This document shows positions 1 to 6,835 of a DNA stretch of 44,119 nucleotides, piece after piece. A program made the translations under genes and the position numbers. Under the pieces are notes generated by a model. It was not told where the DNA came from. It searched no databases and was given only the letters and a program-made list of their open reading frames with translations. How positions within the stretch are numbered: position 1 is the stretch's first letter; each line of letters opens with the position of its first letter. Origin of the DNA: [Scytonema hofmanni] UTEX 2349 (GTDB taxonomy: Bacteria > Cyanobacteriota > Cyanobacteriia > Cyanobacteriales > Nostocaceae); assembly GCF_000582685.1 (NCBI RefSeq), contig NZ_KK073768.1:1212305-1256423 (forward strand), given 5' to 3'.

Positions 1-40
1 CTCCCCGCAGGCGGGGAGGGGTTGGGGGTGGGGTTCTTTT
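1..40. repeat. GC-rich dispersed repeat, copy 1 (cut by window edge)
   Basis: The palindrome CTCCCCGCAGGCGGGGAG is followed by a G-rich run ending GGGGTTCTT. The same unit recurs at 4512-4550 and, in both orientations, at 44040-44119. It is a non-coding dispersed repeat; no function is visible. Confidence 0.75.
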
Positions 41-140
41 ATTGTGGGTAATTTGGCGGACATGATATTATTCGGTGGTGCCTTGAGTTCTGAGGTTTAC
101 CCTAATTACAAAAAACTACGGTTTTCAATGTGGATGTGGT

Positions 141-242
141 TTAACAGGTAACTAGACGGGGGAAACCTTCATTATTCCGCACTATCCAAACGCTTTGAAT
201 AATTGCTTGTTTATCTGAACGAGTCATGGGAAAATCTATGAT
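141..242 (-). pseudogene. 3' remnant of a DUF6883-type gene
   Basis: Read on the minus strand, this stretch encodes the last 34 or so residues of the intact gene at 2213-2545 (it includes FPMTRSDKQAIIQ and ends RLVTC before TAA). DNA identity over about 95 bp is nearly complete. Homology stops exactly where the palindromic repeat at 242-333 begins, and no start codon remains. This is a truncated duplicate, not a gene. The near-identity points to a recent duplication or to gene conversion. Confidence 0.85.
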
Positions 243-333
243 AGACATCTGGTAGAAAAGACGTAGAGACCTAGCAGTGCTACGTCTCTACAAGGGTTTC
301 GGGCAACGCATAATTAGTTTCTGTAGATGTCTA
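242..333. repeat. MITE-like palindromic repeat, long form
   Basis: Terminal inverted repeats TAGACATCT (242-250) and AGATGTCTA (325-333) enclose an imperfect core palindrome, TAGAGACcTAGCAGTGCTACGTCTCTA with one mismatch, and the motif GGGTTTCGGGCAACGCATAATTA. It is about 92 bp and has no ORF, so it would need a transposase supplied in trans. The closest full-length relative is at 10987-11080. Confidence 0.75.
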
Positions 334-345
334 ATCAGAGAAAAA

Positions 346-735
346 CTAAAATCTTACTCCCAATTGTCCATTAAACCCGCGAACAGAATTGTAACCCGCA
401 CCAAGAAAAACATTATCCGTGGCGCCTACCTGAACACCTCCAGAAACGGCAACACCTTTATCTTCTGAATATAATCCAACTCCTACATAGGGTGAAATTA
501 CTGGCAAAGAAATGAACTTTAGTAAGTCTACACCAGTAGAACCGTCGGGACCAAATCCCAATTCAGCCCCGAAATTTAAAGCTCTCGCTCCGACAGAATA
601 AGTTATATCACCTTCTTGGCTACCAACAGAAACCCAAGGTTGAGGAACGATTTGAGCGGATGCTCGACCTGGGGCAACTAAAGCTAGTAAACTAAACGAT
701 GTAATTAATGTTTTGACAATAACTGCTGTTTTCAC
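346..735 (-). CDS. Small secreted protein, possible outer-membrane beta-strand protein
   Basis: A 129-residue protein with a clear Sec signal peptide: VKTAVIVKT, then a hydrophobic core and an A-S-A cleavage site before QIVPQPW. I place the start at a GTG (735) because GAGGAG lies seven bases upstream of it; the ATG at 759 would add eight residues and has no such site. The mature part has alternating Gly/aromatic strands (SVGARALNFGAELGFG, YVGVGLYS, VFLGAGYN) and ends in phenylalanine (LGVRF), as outer-membrane beta-barrels do. It is short for a full barrel. I do not recognise a named family. The gene ends about 12 bp from the repeat at 242-333. Confidence 0.6.
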   Translation of the reverse strand: MKTAVIVKTLITSFSLLALVAPGRASAQIVPQPWVSVGSQEGDITYSVGARALNFGAELGFGPDGSTGVDLLKFISLPVISPYVGVGLYSEDKGVAVSGGVQVGATDNVFLGAGYNSVRGFNGQLGVRF

Positions 736-894
736 GTTCTTCTCCTCAATAACCTGCATTTAGGTCAACTTTGTGACAAATGCAGTTTGGTCAATCAACC
801 TGTACTGTGACGAATTTCACATCAATTGAGTGCCAAAGAAATAGCGAAAAGCGCAAATTTTTGTAGGTTTAAGGTAAAAAGCTGATTTATTGGC

Positions 895-1086
895 TTAACA
901 GTCCTTACTTTTTTGCCAATCCTCCAAAGCTGCGATCGCAAAAGTTGAGAAAGGATGATTGAGCATTTGTCCTAATGCTTGGATACCACCAGTTTTTAAG
1001 GCACTGAGAATGCGATCGCCTAACGCAGCAGTTGGGCGATTAAGGATTCTTCTAGTTCGGCTTCGGGTTGGGTGGTCATAATTCAC
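895..1086 (-). pseudogene. Truncated copy of the AGNVEG-family C-terminal module
   Basis: The last 43 or so residues (DRILSALKTGGIQALGQ ... ALEDWQKSKD) nearly match the C-terminus of the intact gene at 3434-3808. The first 20 residues (HPTRSRTRRILNRP) match nothing in the family and look like out-of-context sequence. The N-terminal AGNVEG part is missing. It lies directly downstream of the vapC-like gene (no gap at 1086/1087). It is most likely a non-functional duplicate, although the open frame could still be translated. Confidence 0.6.
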
Positions 1087-1512
1087 TCAAGCAGGGTAAG
1101 GATTCATAATTTTAACTGGTGTCAGTTTAAAATCATCAACATTGCGGGTAACTAAAGTTAATTTATGATGATGTGCTGTTGCGGCAATCAGACTATCCAT
1201 TATGGCTAATTTTTTACCTTTCAATTCTGAAGAAGCAGAAAATTTTGCCCAATTATCTAAAATATCATCGTTTATCGGTAAAATATGAGAAGAAAATTCA
1301 ATTTCTACTTTTTGCAGCCATATTTTTAGTTTTTCATATCGTTCAGGTTGTGAGTCTTGGATCTTATAAATCCCTTTTTTTATTTCAGCGATGGTAATAC
1401 TACTTAAAAACAGTTGTTCAATCGGTTGCTGATTAAACCATTGACTAACTTGGGGGTTGGGAGCTTTTTTAACAAACTCAGACATTACACAGGTGTCTAT
1501 TAGATAAGTCAT
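1087..1512 (-). CDS. PIN-domain toxin of a VapBC-type system
   Basis: A 141-residue PIN-domain protein, the predicted Mg-dependent RNase toxin of a type II toxin-antitoxin pair. The acidic site is present: D6 in YLIDTCVMSEF, E43 in SSITIAEIKKG, D106 in AIMDSLIAATA, and N124/D127 in LVTRNVDDF. Its start overlaps the antitoxin stop in an ATGA, so the two are translationally coupled in the usual antitoxin-then-toxin order. VapC proteins are known to cut tRNA or rRNA; the target here cannot be told from sequence. Confidence 0.88.
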   Translation of the reverse strand: MTYLIDTCVMSEFVKKAPNPQVSQWFNQQPIEQLFLSSITIAEIKKGIYKIQDSQPERYEKLKIWLQKVEIEFSSHILPINDDILDNWAKFSASSELKGKKLAIMDSLIAATAHHHKLTLVTRNVDDFKLTPVKIMNPYPA

Positions 1513-1739
1513 AGTTCAAAATTTCTGCCTGTGTCTCTATCACGTTCAAACAACGAGGCGATATCATCTTCGGCAGATTCGTCGTCTATAAAACGTAGTC
1601 GCTCAAATAAAGGCAGTTCTTTTTTTTGTTGCTGCAAGTAATTGGATAATATTTTAATGACCGCTTCCTGTGGATTTTCATAGTGACTGACTGCGATAAT
1701 TTCATTAATTAGTTCATCATCTATTGTGATAATGGTCAT
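1509..1739 (-). CDS. VapB-like antitoxin
   Basis: A 76-residue acidic protein immediately upstream of the PIN toxin, overlapping it by 4 bp. The N-terminal half (ITIDDELINEIIAVSHY) resembles the short DNA-binding half of VapB antitoxins. The C-terminal half (FERLRFIDDESAEDDIASLFERDRD) is acidic and probably disordered until it wraps the toxin. It is expected to bind the toxin and repress its own promoter at about 1740-1800. The antitoxin role rests mainly on gene order and coupling. Confidence 0.75.
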   Translation of the reverse strand: MTIITIDDELINEIIAVSHYENPQEAVIKILSNYLQQQKKELPLFERLRFIDDESAEDDIASLFERDRDTGRNFEL

Positions 1740-1964
1740 GGCTTTGTCCTCGGTTGTGTAAAATAAAATTTATGCAATCTGAATAATTTTTTTAAGCTGA
1801 TTGCATACTTATAGAAATAAATCCTAATTTAATTTTACGCATGGATGTGGTTTCGCGCCACGCATCTGCCCTTCCTTCTTCTGCGATCGCTATTTCTAGA
1901 TGCTAATTTGGCATTGTTGGTTATTAGACTCTATACGTATTATCTCGCAGTTTTTTTTCAGAAA

Positions 1965-2195
1965 TCAAATATTACTTTTATATACTAATGTTGTTTCACC
2001 AATGGGCTGATGATATAAAATCATTAGCTGACTAGCATTTAAGGTTTCTATTGCATAAGCCTGTCCTGTTAAGTTGCTAAATTCCACTTCAAAAACTTCA
2101 GGTTCATATTGGTCTACAATTGTTCCTACTTGACCGCGATATAATCCTAATTCTGATAAGTCTTCCGTTAGCGCGACAACATCTAATAATTTCAT
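1965..2195 (-). CDS. DUF4926 family protein
   Basis: A 76-residue protein with an SH3-like beta fold signature: LDVVALTEDLSELGLYRGQVGTIVD, then FEVEFSNLTGQAYA. DUF4926 proteins are small and widespread in cyanobacteria, usually beside DUF6883 or toxin-like genes; function is unknown. Here it follows the DUF6883 gene by 17 bp on the same strand, consistent with a two-gene operon in which one protein may modulate the other. That role is inference. Confidence 0.75.
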   Translation of the reverse strand: MKLLDVVALTEDLSELGLYRGQVGTIVDQYEPEVFEVEFSNLTGQAYAIETLNASQLMILYHQPIGETTLVYKSNI

Positions 2196-2212
2196 TGGTA
2201 TTACCTAACTGC

Positions 2213-2545
2213 TTAAATTACATAACAGGTGACTAGACGGGGGAAACCTTCGTTATTCCGCACTATCCAAACGCTTTGAATAATTGCTTGTTTATCTGAA
2301 CGAGTCATGGGAAAATCGATGATATATTTTTGACCATATGGATTGCTTTTACCAGGGATGGCATCATAATTAGCTACTGCTTGTAAAAGTGCTACTTCTA
2401 ATTCTTCCGCATTATTTAAATCTAAGTCTAGTGCAGATTTAAATACACGGGCTTTGTGTTTTCCTTCTGGATGTTCTGGGTTGAGACAGTAACCTACTAT
2501 TTTATCTATTTCAACGATAGCGCGTTCTGGGTTAGGCAGTTTCAT
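2213..2545 (-). CDS. DUF6883 family protein
   Basis: A 110-residue protein beginning MKLPNPERAIVEIDKIVGYCLNP, then HPEGKHKARVFKSAL and a C-terminal TIIDFPMT-like/ IQSVWIVRNNEGFPRLVTCYVI segment. This matches the small DUF6883 family, often paired with DUF4926 as here. The pairing suggests a toxin-antitoxin-like or regulated-enzyme module, but no activity is established in this sequence. A near-identical 3' fragment lies at 141-242. Confidence 0.7.
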   Translation of the reverse strand: MKLPNPERAIVEIDKIVGYCLNPEHPEGKHKARVFKSALDLDLNNAEELEVALLQAVANYDAIPGKSNPYGQKYIIDFPMTRSDKQAIIQSVWIVRNNEGFPRLVTCYVI

Positions 2546-2667
2546 AATACAGTAGCTACAACCTTCTTCGCTTCTTTAATGCGGATTTCACCTGATAAGA
2601 GTTTGGGGAGTACATTATTACGCATACTGACAAGAGTACAGCAGATTGCGTTGTCATGAAATACATG

Positions 2668-2694
2668 TAGAGACGTAGCAATGCTACGTCTCTA
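2668..2694. repeat. Palindromic repeat, TAGCA core
   Basis: A perfect 27-bp palindrome, TAGAGACGTAGCA-A-TGCTACGTCTCTA, of the family described at 242-333. Confidence 0.85.
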
Positions 2695-2826
2695 TAAGAT
2701 TTTAGGTTTTACGTATGTACCTCACAGCAGCCGGAAATGCTGTAAAGCTCTTGGGGTATCCGAATTAGTCACAACTGAGAAAATAACAAAGCCTATGCAT
2801 CGAGTAACAAATATTAATGTAGTTTC

Positions 2827-2913
2827 TATTAAGCCGCTGAAAATGCGATCGCGCAGGGTATGATTATTTTGGATGCGTTGAGTTAATGCGATCGCTACCG
2901 TCATTTTCTCAGA
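2827..2913 (-). pseudogene. Internal remnant of the AGNVEG-family module
   Basis: Minus-strand EKMTVAIALTQRIQNNHTLRDRIFSG matches the middle of the intact protein at 3434-3808 (EKMIVASVAIQRIENNHTLRDRILSA). Similarity is lost on both sides. This is the third copy of the same segment within 2.9 kb. Confidence 0.7.
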
Positions 2914-3011
2914 TCCACATTCTGCTTAACCAAGATCCCAAATGGATTATGTAGAAAGTAGGGCAAGATGATTATAATCTAAGCTAGAAGCATTCCTTGG
3001 TCAGGTTTCCT

Positions 3012-3413
3012 ATGGCTGTACCTACAGAAATTCGTAAAAGAGCGATCGCTTTACTCGAACAATTACCAGGAGAATCTTTAGTAAAGGCTGTTGAATTTTT
3101 AGAAGCGCTTTCTCACGAAGCTTTACAGGTATCAGAAGCATCAAAGCCAGAAGTCAGCGAAGCCGCTTTGCTTCAAATTATTCAACACCGTTTGTCTGAC
3201 GAAGAACAAGATAGATTGACTTATCTGCGTCAGCAAAACGAAATTGGAGTAATTACAGATACAGAGCATCAAGAGCTACTAATATACGTTGATCGCGTCG
3301 AACAACAAGATGCTCAACGTGCAGAAGCATTGATAAAACTGGCTCAAATTCGCGACTGTGATTTGAAAATACTAATTAACGAGTTCTTGCCTACACACAG
3401 CAATGTAGGCTAA
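3012..3413 (+). CDS. Conserved cyanobacterial hypothetical protein
   Basis: A 133-residue, mostly helical, acidic protein. I use the ATG at 3012 (MAVPTEIRKRAIALLEQLPG) rather than the in-frame TTG at 2997. The opening helix (ALLEQLPGESLVKAVEFLEAL) resembles the N-terminus of antitoxin-like DUF2281 proteins. The rest (LSDEEQDRLTYLRQQNEIGVITDTEHQELLIYVDRVE) is coiled-coil-like and typical of stand-alone cyanobacterial proteins found near toxin-antitoxin genes. No partner toxin is adjacent. It is convergent with the gene ending at 3434. Function unknown. Confidence 0.65.
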   Translation: MAVPTEIRKRAIALLEQLPGESLVKAVEFLEALSHEALQVSEASKPEVSEAALLQIIQHRLSDEEQDRLTYLRQQNEIGVITDTEHQELLIYVDRVEQQDAQRAEALIKLAQIRDCDLKILINEFLPTHSNVG

Positions 3414-3433
3414 TGTCAGAGAAAACCCCACAA

Positions 3434-3808
3434 TTAATGAGGAGTATTACTGTCTTTACTTTTTTGCCAATCTTCCAAAGCTGCGATCGCAAAAGTTGCG
3501 GCAGGATGATTGAGCATTTGTCCTAATGCTTGAATACCACCAGTTTTTAAGGCGCTGAGAATGCGATCGCGCAAGGTATGATTATTTTCGATGCGTTGAA
3601 TCGCTACGCTTGCTACTATCATTTTCTCAGCAGTTGTGGTGGTGGGGTAAGTTTGGGATAGTTGGTTGAGTAGCTGTTGTATTTCTGCTGCTGCTTCAGA
3701 TAAATTATTTTTTGCTTGGTTAACGTTAAAATCACCTTCAACGTTACCAGCAACATTTGTTGCAGAACCATGAAAATTCTGAGTAAAATTTTTAGAATTG
3801 TTTGACAT
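3434..3808 (-). CDS. AGNVEG-family small protein (intact copy)
   Basis: A 124-residue protein. Residues 7-33 carry the motif NFHGSATNVAGNVEGDFNVN. Residues 38-115 form a helical module (AAAEIQQLLNQLSQTYPTT ... NHTLRDRILSALKTGGIQALG ... ALEDWQKSKD). In cyanobacteria this helical module recurs at the C-termini of pentapeptide-repeat, NTPase and TIR-type proteins, which suggests an adaptor or oligomerisation role; that is family knowledge plus inference. It starts 5 bp downstream of the next gene, so the two probably form an operon. Fragments of the same module occur at 895-1086 and 2827-2913. Confidence 0.65.
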   Translation of the reverse strand: MSNNSKNFTQNFHGSATNVAGNVEGDFNVNQAKNNLSEAAAEIQQLLNQLSQTYPTTTTAEKMIVASVAIQRIENNHTLRDRILSALKTGGIQALGQMLNHPAATFAIAALEDWQKSKDSNTPH

Positions 3809-3813
3809 TATAT

Positions 3814-4152
3814 TTATGTTTTCCTGAAAATCTTAAATACCTTGAGGTTGGGGTGTAAAATCAAATTGCCTTCTACATTACCAGCAACAGCACTAACCGT
3901 TTCATAAAAATTTTGTTGAAGATTCGTGATTGGTTGAGTTGATTTAATAATTTTTTTATATTGATCTTGTGAACACAACCAATTCCAAAATGTATTGAGC
4001 GTATTCTTAACCTTGACATAAATTCCATATAATACGCTTGCTAACCACTTTGCGAAAGCATCAAGAGATGCTAAAACTACAAACCTAAATGCGTCATCTA
4101 TCTCGTCAAGTGCATTAAGAACTTGCTTTTTTTCATGATCGGTTAAAGCCAT
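3814..4152 (-). CDS. AGNVEG-family protein with hydrophobic helical N-terminus
   Basis: A 112-residue protein. Residues 22-60 (FVVLASLDAFAKWLASVLYG ... NTFWNWLCS) form a long amphipathic or membrane-seeking helix. Near residue 80 it carries NFYETVSAVAGNVEGNL, the motif found at the start of its downstream neighbour, and then ends in an unrelated-looking tail (HPNLKVFKIFRKT). The tail suggests the gene once continued into a helical module like the neighbour's and was cut short. A truncated copy of its N-terminal helix lies just upstream at 4180-4317. Function unknown. Confidence 0.55.
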   Translation of the reverse strand: MALTDHEKKQVLNALDEIDDAFRFVVLASLDAFAKWLASVLYGIYVKVKNTLNTFWNWLCSQDQYKKIIKSTQPITNLQQNFYETVSAVAGNVEGNLILHPNLKVFKIFRKT

Positions 4153-4179
4153 ATTAGCTATCTCCCAGGAAAGAATGTA

Positions 4180-4317
4180 TTACTTCTTGAAAAAATTACA
4201 AACAGATTGCCATAAGCTGTGTAGCGCATCCTTAACCTTGTAATAAATTGATTTGGCAACACTATATAGCCAATTTGTAAAAGCATCTAAAGAAGCAAGA
4301 ATTATAGCGTTGTTCAC
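4180..4317 (-). pseudogene. 5'-truncated copy of the 3814-4152 helix domain
   Basis: A 45-residue frame read from a GTG at 4317 to TAA at 4180-4182 encodes AIILASLDAFTNWLYSVAKS ... YYKVKDALHSLW. It parallels FVVLASLDAFAKWLASVLYG ... YVKVKNTLNTFW in the neighbour at 3814-4152. The frame is closed by a TAA at 4327-4329, where the palindromic repeat at 4326-4376 begins, so the 5' end was lost at the repeat. Too short for most ORF cut-offs. Confidence 0.7.
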
Positions 4318-4325
4318 AACCCTTG

Positions 4326-4376
4326 ATTAGACGTAGCAGTGCTACGTCTGTACATTGTTTTCCACTGCTATGTCTA
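4326..4376. repeat. Palindromic repeat, TAGCA core
   Basis: The perfect 21-bp palindrome AGACGTAGCA-G-TGCTACGTCT at 4329-4349 is followed by a degenerate tail ending TATGTCTATT. It marks the broken 5' end of the pseudogene at 4180-4317. Confidence 0.75.
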
Positions 4377-4624
4377 TTCTGCTTGACAAAGCACAGCTTT
4401 GTTGGGGTGAGGTTTTGTATTTTATTAAATCCATATTCCTTAATACCAATTATTTGTGAAGCTGCATAGAATTAGACCCCACCGCGCAAGCTCTTAGGGG
4501 AAAATCCGGTTCCCTCCCCGCTTGCGGGGAGGGTTAGGGTGGGGTTCTTTCTATGGGTCTTCATATTAAATTGGTATAACAAGTTTTTGCCTACACACTT
4601 CACACTACTTGAGTGCCAAAATAA
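4377..4624. other. Intergenic stretch with GC-rich repeat copy 2
   Basis: No gene seen. It contains a copy of the GC-rich repeat at about 4512-4550 (CCTCCCCGCTTGCGGGGAGG, then GGGTGGGGTTCTT), flanked by AT-rich sequence with two TACCAATTTAATA-like motifs in opposite orientations (about 4441-4450 and 4565-4578) that may be the ends of a larger element. Confidence 0.5.
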
Positions 4625-4891
4625 TTAATGTCTTTCACTAGACTCAGAACCTGGACTTTCAATGTCCAAGTCGTCCCCCCGCTTCTTCACTGAAAAGTCC
4701 GGCTCATTTTTGCTACTTTGAGCAAGTCCAGCGGCACCTGCGATCGCTGTTCCCGCAAGACCAAAACCCGCAGACGTTTTTGCATCACTGATACCTGGTG
4801 AGAATAAAACAGCAACACCAATGATCGCTCCCACACTTGCAATAAACATAGGGGTCATAGCTCTAATTATTTCTGGGGTAAGATATTTCAT
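4625..4891 (-). CDS. Small membrane protein, unknown
   Basis: An 88-residue protein. Residues 10-32 (AMTPMFIASVGAIIGVAVLFSPG) and 40-58 (AGFGLAGTAIAGAAGLAQ) are hydrophobic and glycine/alanine rich, so two membrane helices are likely. A charged tail (DFSVKKRGDDLDIESPGSESSER) follows. I recognise no family; phage holins and small cyanobacterial membrane proteins look similar. It is isolated, with repeats on both sides. Confidence 0.55.
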   Translation of the reverse strand: MKYLTPEIIRAMTPMFIASVGAIIGVAVLFSPGISDAKTSAGFGLAGTAIAGAAGLAQSSKNEPDFSVKKRGDDLDIESPGSESSERH

Positions 4892-5007
4892 GGAGATAAT
4901 TTATATAATTGCTTTTGCTCTTGTAAATACGCACCAGAAAATACCGATTCCAGAATCCTTAACCAATTTTTTTTACCAATTGAGTAATAAAAACATTGCG
5001 ATCGTCG

Positions 5008-5034
5008 TAGAGACGTTCCGCCGGAACGTCTCTA
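5008..5034. repeat. Palindromic repeat, TTCCG core
   Basis: A perfect 27-bp palindrome, TAGAGACGTTCCG-C-CGGAACGTCTCTA. Same flanks as the TAGCA form but an unrelated core. Confidence 0.85.
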
Positions 5035-5091
5035 CAGTATGTGCGATCAGCCTGTCATGATATTATTCTGTGACAAGAAATCATCCTTATT

Positions 5092-6570
5092 TTAAAACTG
5101 CCTTGCCCATTCATCACGCCAACGTTCAACTACTACTTTCGTTTGCGTAAAAAACTCGACTGCGTGATTACTTTGTCCGTGTAAGTCACCAAAAAAGCTT
5201 TCTTTCCAACCGCTAAAGGGGAAGAATGCCATAGGTGCGGCTACACCGATGTTGATACCAATATTACCAGCTTCTGCCTCATAGCGGAACTTACGAGCTG
5301 CGGCACCATTGGTAGTAAATAAACAAGCCATGTTACCATATTGACCGCTATTAACTAAAGCGATCGCTTCATCAATACTATTCAGGTGAATTAAACTCAG
5401 CACGGGACCAAAAATTTCGGTGCGGGCAATTTCACCAACTGGATCTACATTTTCCAGAATCGTTGGACGAATAAAGTTACCATTTTTATAGCCCGTAATC
5501 TGAGGATTGCGACCATCTACTAATAACTTTGCCCCTTCATTTGCTCCTTTTTCAATTAAAGTTTCAATCCGCGTTTTGCTGCGGACATCAATCACCGGTC
5601 CCATTTCTACACCTTGATCTAAACCATTACCGACAATGCGGTTTCTTGCAGTTTCGGCGATCGCTTCTGTAAATGTATGACGTGCTTCTCCTACTGTCAC
5701 TGCAATTGAAGCTGCTAAACAACGTTGTCCCGCACAACCAAAAGCACTATCAGCCGCAATCCGGGTAGTCATTGCTATATCTGCATCCGGCAAGACTATA
5801 ATCGGATTTTTTGCACCCCCTTGACATTGGAGACGTTTTCCGTTTGCCGCTCCCCGACTATAAATATATTTAGCGATTGGTGTTGAACCAACAAAACTAA
5901 TTGCGCGAATTTTCGGATGATCTAAAATGGCGTCTACAGCTTCTTTCGCACCGTTGATCAAGTTAATTACACCTTTGGGCAAACCTGTTTTTTCTAAAAG
6001 CTGAAAGATTTTTTGCATAGTTAGCGGCACTTTTTCCGAAGGCTTGACAATGTAGGTATTGCCGCAAGCGATCGCATAGGGCAGAAACCAAAATGGAATC
6101 ATCCCCGGAAAATTGAAAGGACAAATCACCGCTGCAACTCCTAACGGTTGCCGAATCATCATTTCATCAATACCCTTTGCCACATCTTCTAAATTAGTTC
6201 CCTGCATCATCATCGGAATACCGCAAGCAACTTCGACATTTTCAATTGCACGACGCATTTCACCTTTAGATTCAGCCAAGGTTTTACCACATTCTAAGGT
6301 AATTGTTTGCGCCAAATCCTCAAAATGTTCTTCTAACAGATTCTTCAATTTAAATAAATATTGTACCCGTTCTGACGCTGGAGTACGTCTCCATGTGACA
6401 AATGCTTCTGCTGCCGCATCAGCAGCTTGATGGACTTCAGATGCAGTTGAAAAAGGGACTTTAGCCAGTATTTCTATTGTCGCTGGGTTGATAATTTCTA
6501 AGTATTCTGTAGCAGTAGATGCACACCATTGACCATTAATGTAATTATGTAAAGTGGGAATAGCGTTCAT
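5092..6570 (-). CDS. mmsA: CoA-acylating methylmalonate-semialdehyde dehydrogenase
   Basis: A 492-residue aldehyde dehydrogenase of the MmsA/IolA type. It oxidises methylmalonate (or malonate) semialdehyde with NAD+ and CoA, giving propionyl- or acetyl-CoA, in valine or inositol breakdown. Visible: the NAD-binding stretch VICPFNFPGMIPFWFLP (149-165), VKPSEKVPLT (175-184), GST at 228-230, LQCQGGAKN (247-255), where most other ALDHs have the general-base glutamate, and catalytic C284 in FGCAGQRCLAAS. Length is normal. No other valine or inositol genes are near, so its substrate here is uncertain. The gene is single, bounded by repeats on both sides. Confidence 0.92.
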   Translation of the reverse strand: MNAIPTLHNYINGQWCASTATEYLEIINPATIEILAKVPFSTASEVHQAADAAAEAFVTWRRTPASERVQYLFKLKNLLEEHFEDLAQTITLECGKTLAESKGEMRRAIENVEVACGIPMMMQGTNLEDVAKGIDEMMIRQPLGVAAVICPFNFPGMIPFWFLPYAIACGNTYIVKPSEKVPLTMQKIFQLLEKTGLPKGVINLINGAKEAVDAILDHPKIRAISFVGSTPIAKYIYSRGAANGKRLQCQGGAKNPIIVLPDADIAMTTRIAADSAFGCAGQRCLAASIAVTVGEARHTFTEAIAETARNRIVGNGLDQGVEMGPVIDVRSKTRIETLIEKGANEGAKLLVDGRNPQITGYKNGNFIRPTILENVDPVGEIARTEIFGPVLSLIHLNSIDEAIALVNSGQYGNMACLFTTNGAAARKFRYEAEAGNIGINIGVAAPMAFFPFSGWKESFFGDLHGQSNHAVEFFTQTKVVVERWRDEWARQF

Positions 6571-6835
6571 AAGATGATATGGAATTTGAGTAGATGCAAG
6601 AATGTAACTATTTTGCCTTTAGTTGAATCAATTTTTAACGCAAAGGAACGCGGAGGTAAGCGCAGAGTTTTTTTAAGAGGATTCGCTACGAAAAAAAGTT
6701 TTGTTTTCTAGTAACGAGTGCGTAAGTCCTACAGATGTCTATTAGAAACAGAATCCATTCCAAATGACTTTTGATTTTTGACTTTTGACTTTTGACTTCC
6801 CCGAAGGGGTTGACCCGATTCTTGCCAAACACGTA
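6571..6835. other. Intergenic with a partial MITE and heptamer repeats
   Basis: No gene seen. At 6698-6730 it holds the right half of the element at 26943-27034, ending AACGAGTGCGTAAGTCCT. At 6772-6798 a TTTTGACTTT-type short tandem repeat is present. Confidence 0.6.

Noticed and set aside
277..468. Open frame crossing the MITE and the end of the secreted-protein gene
   Set aside because: Its first part is the repeat and its second part is antisense to the gene at 346-735.
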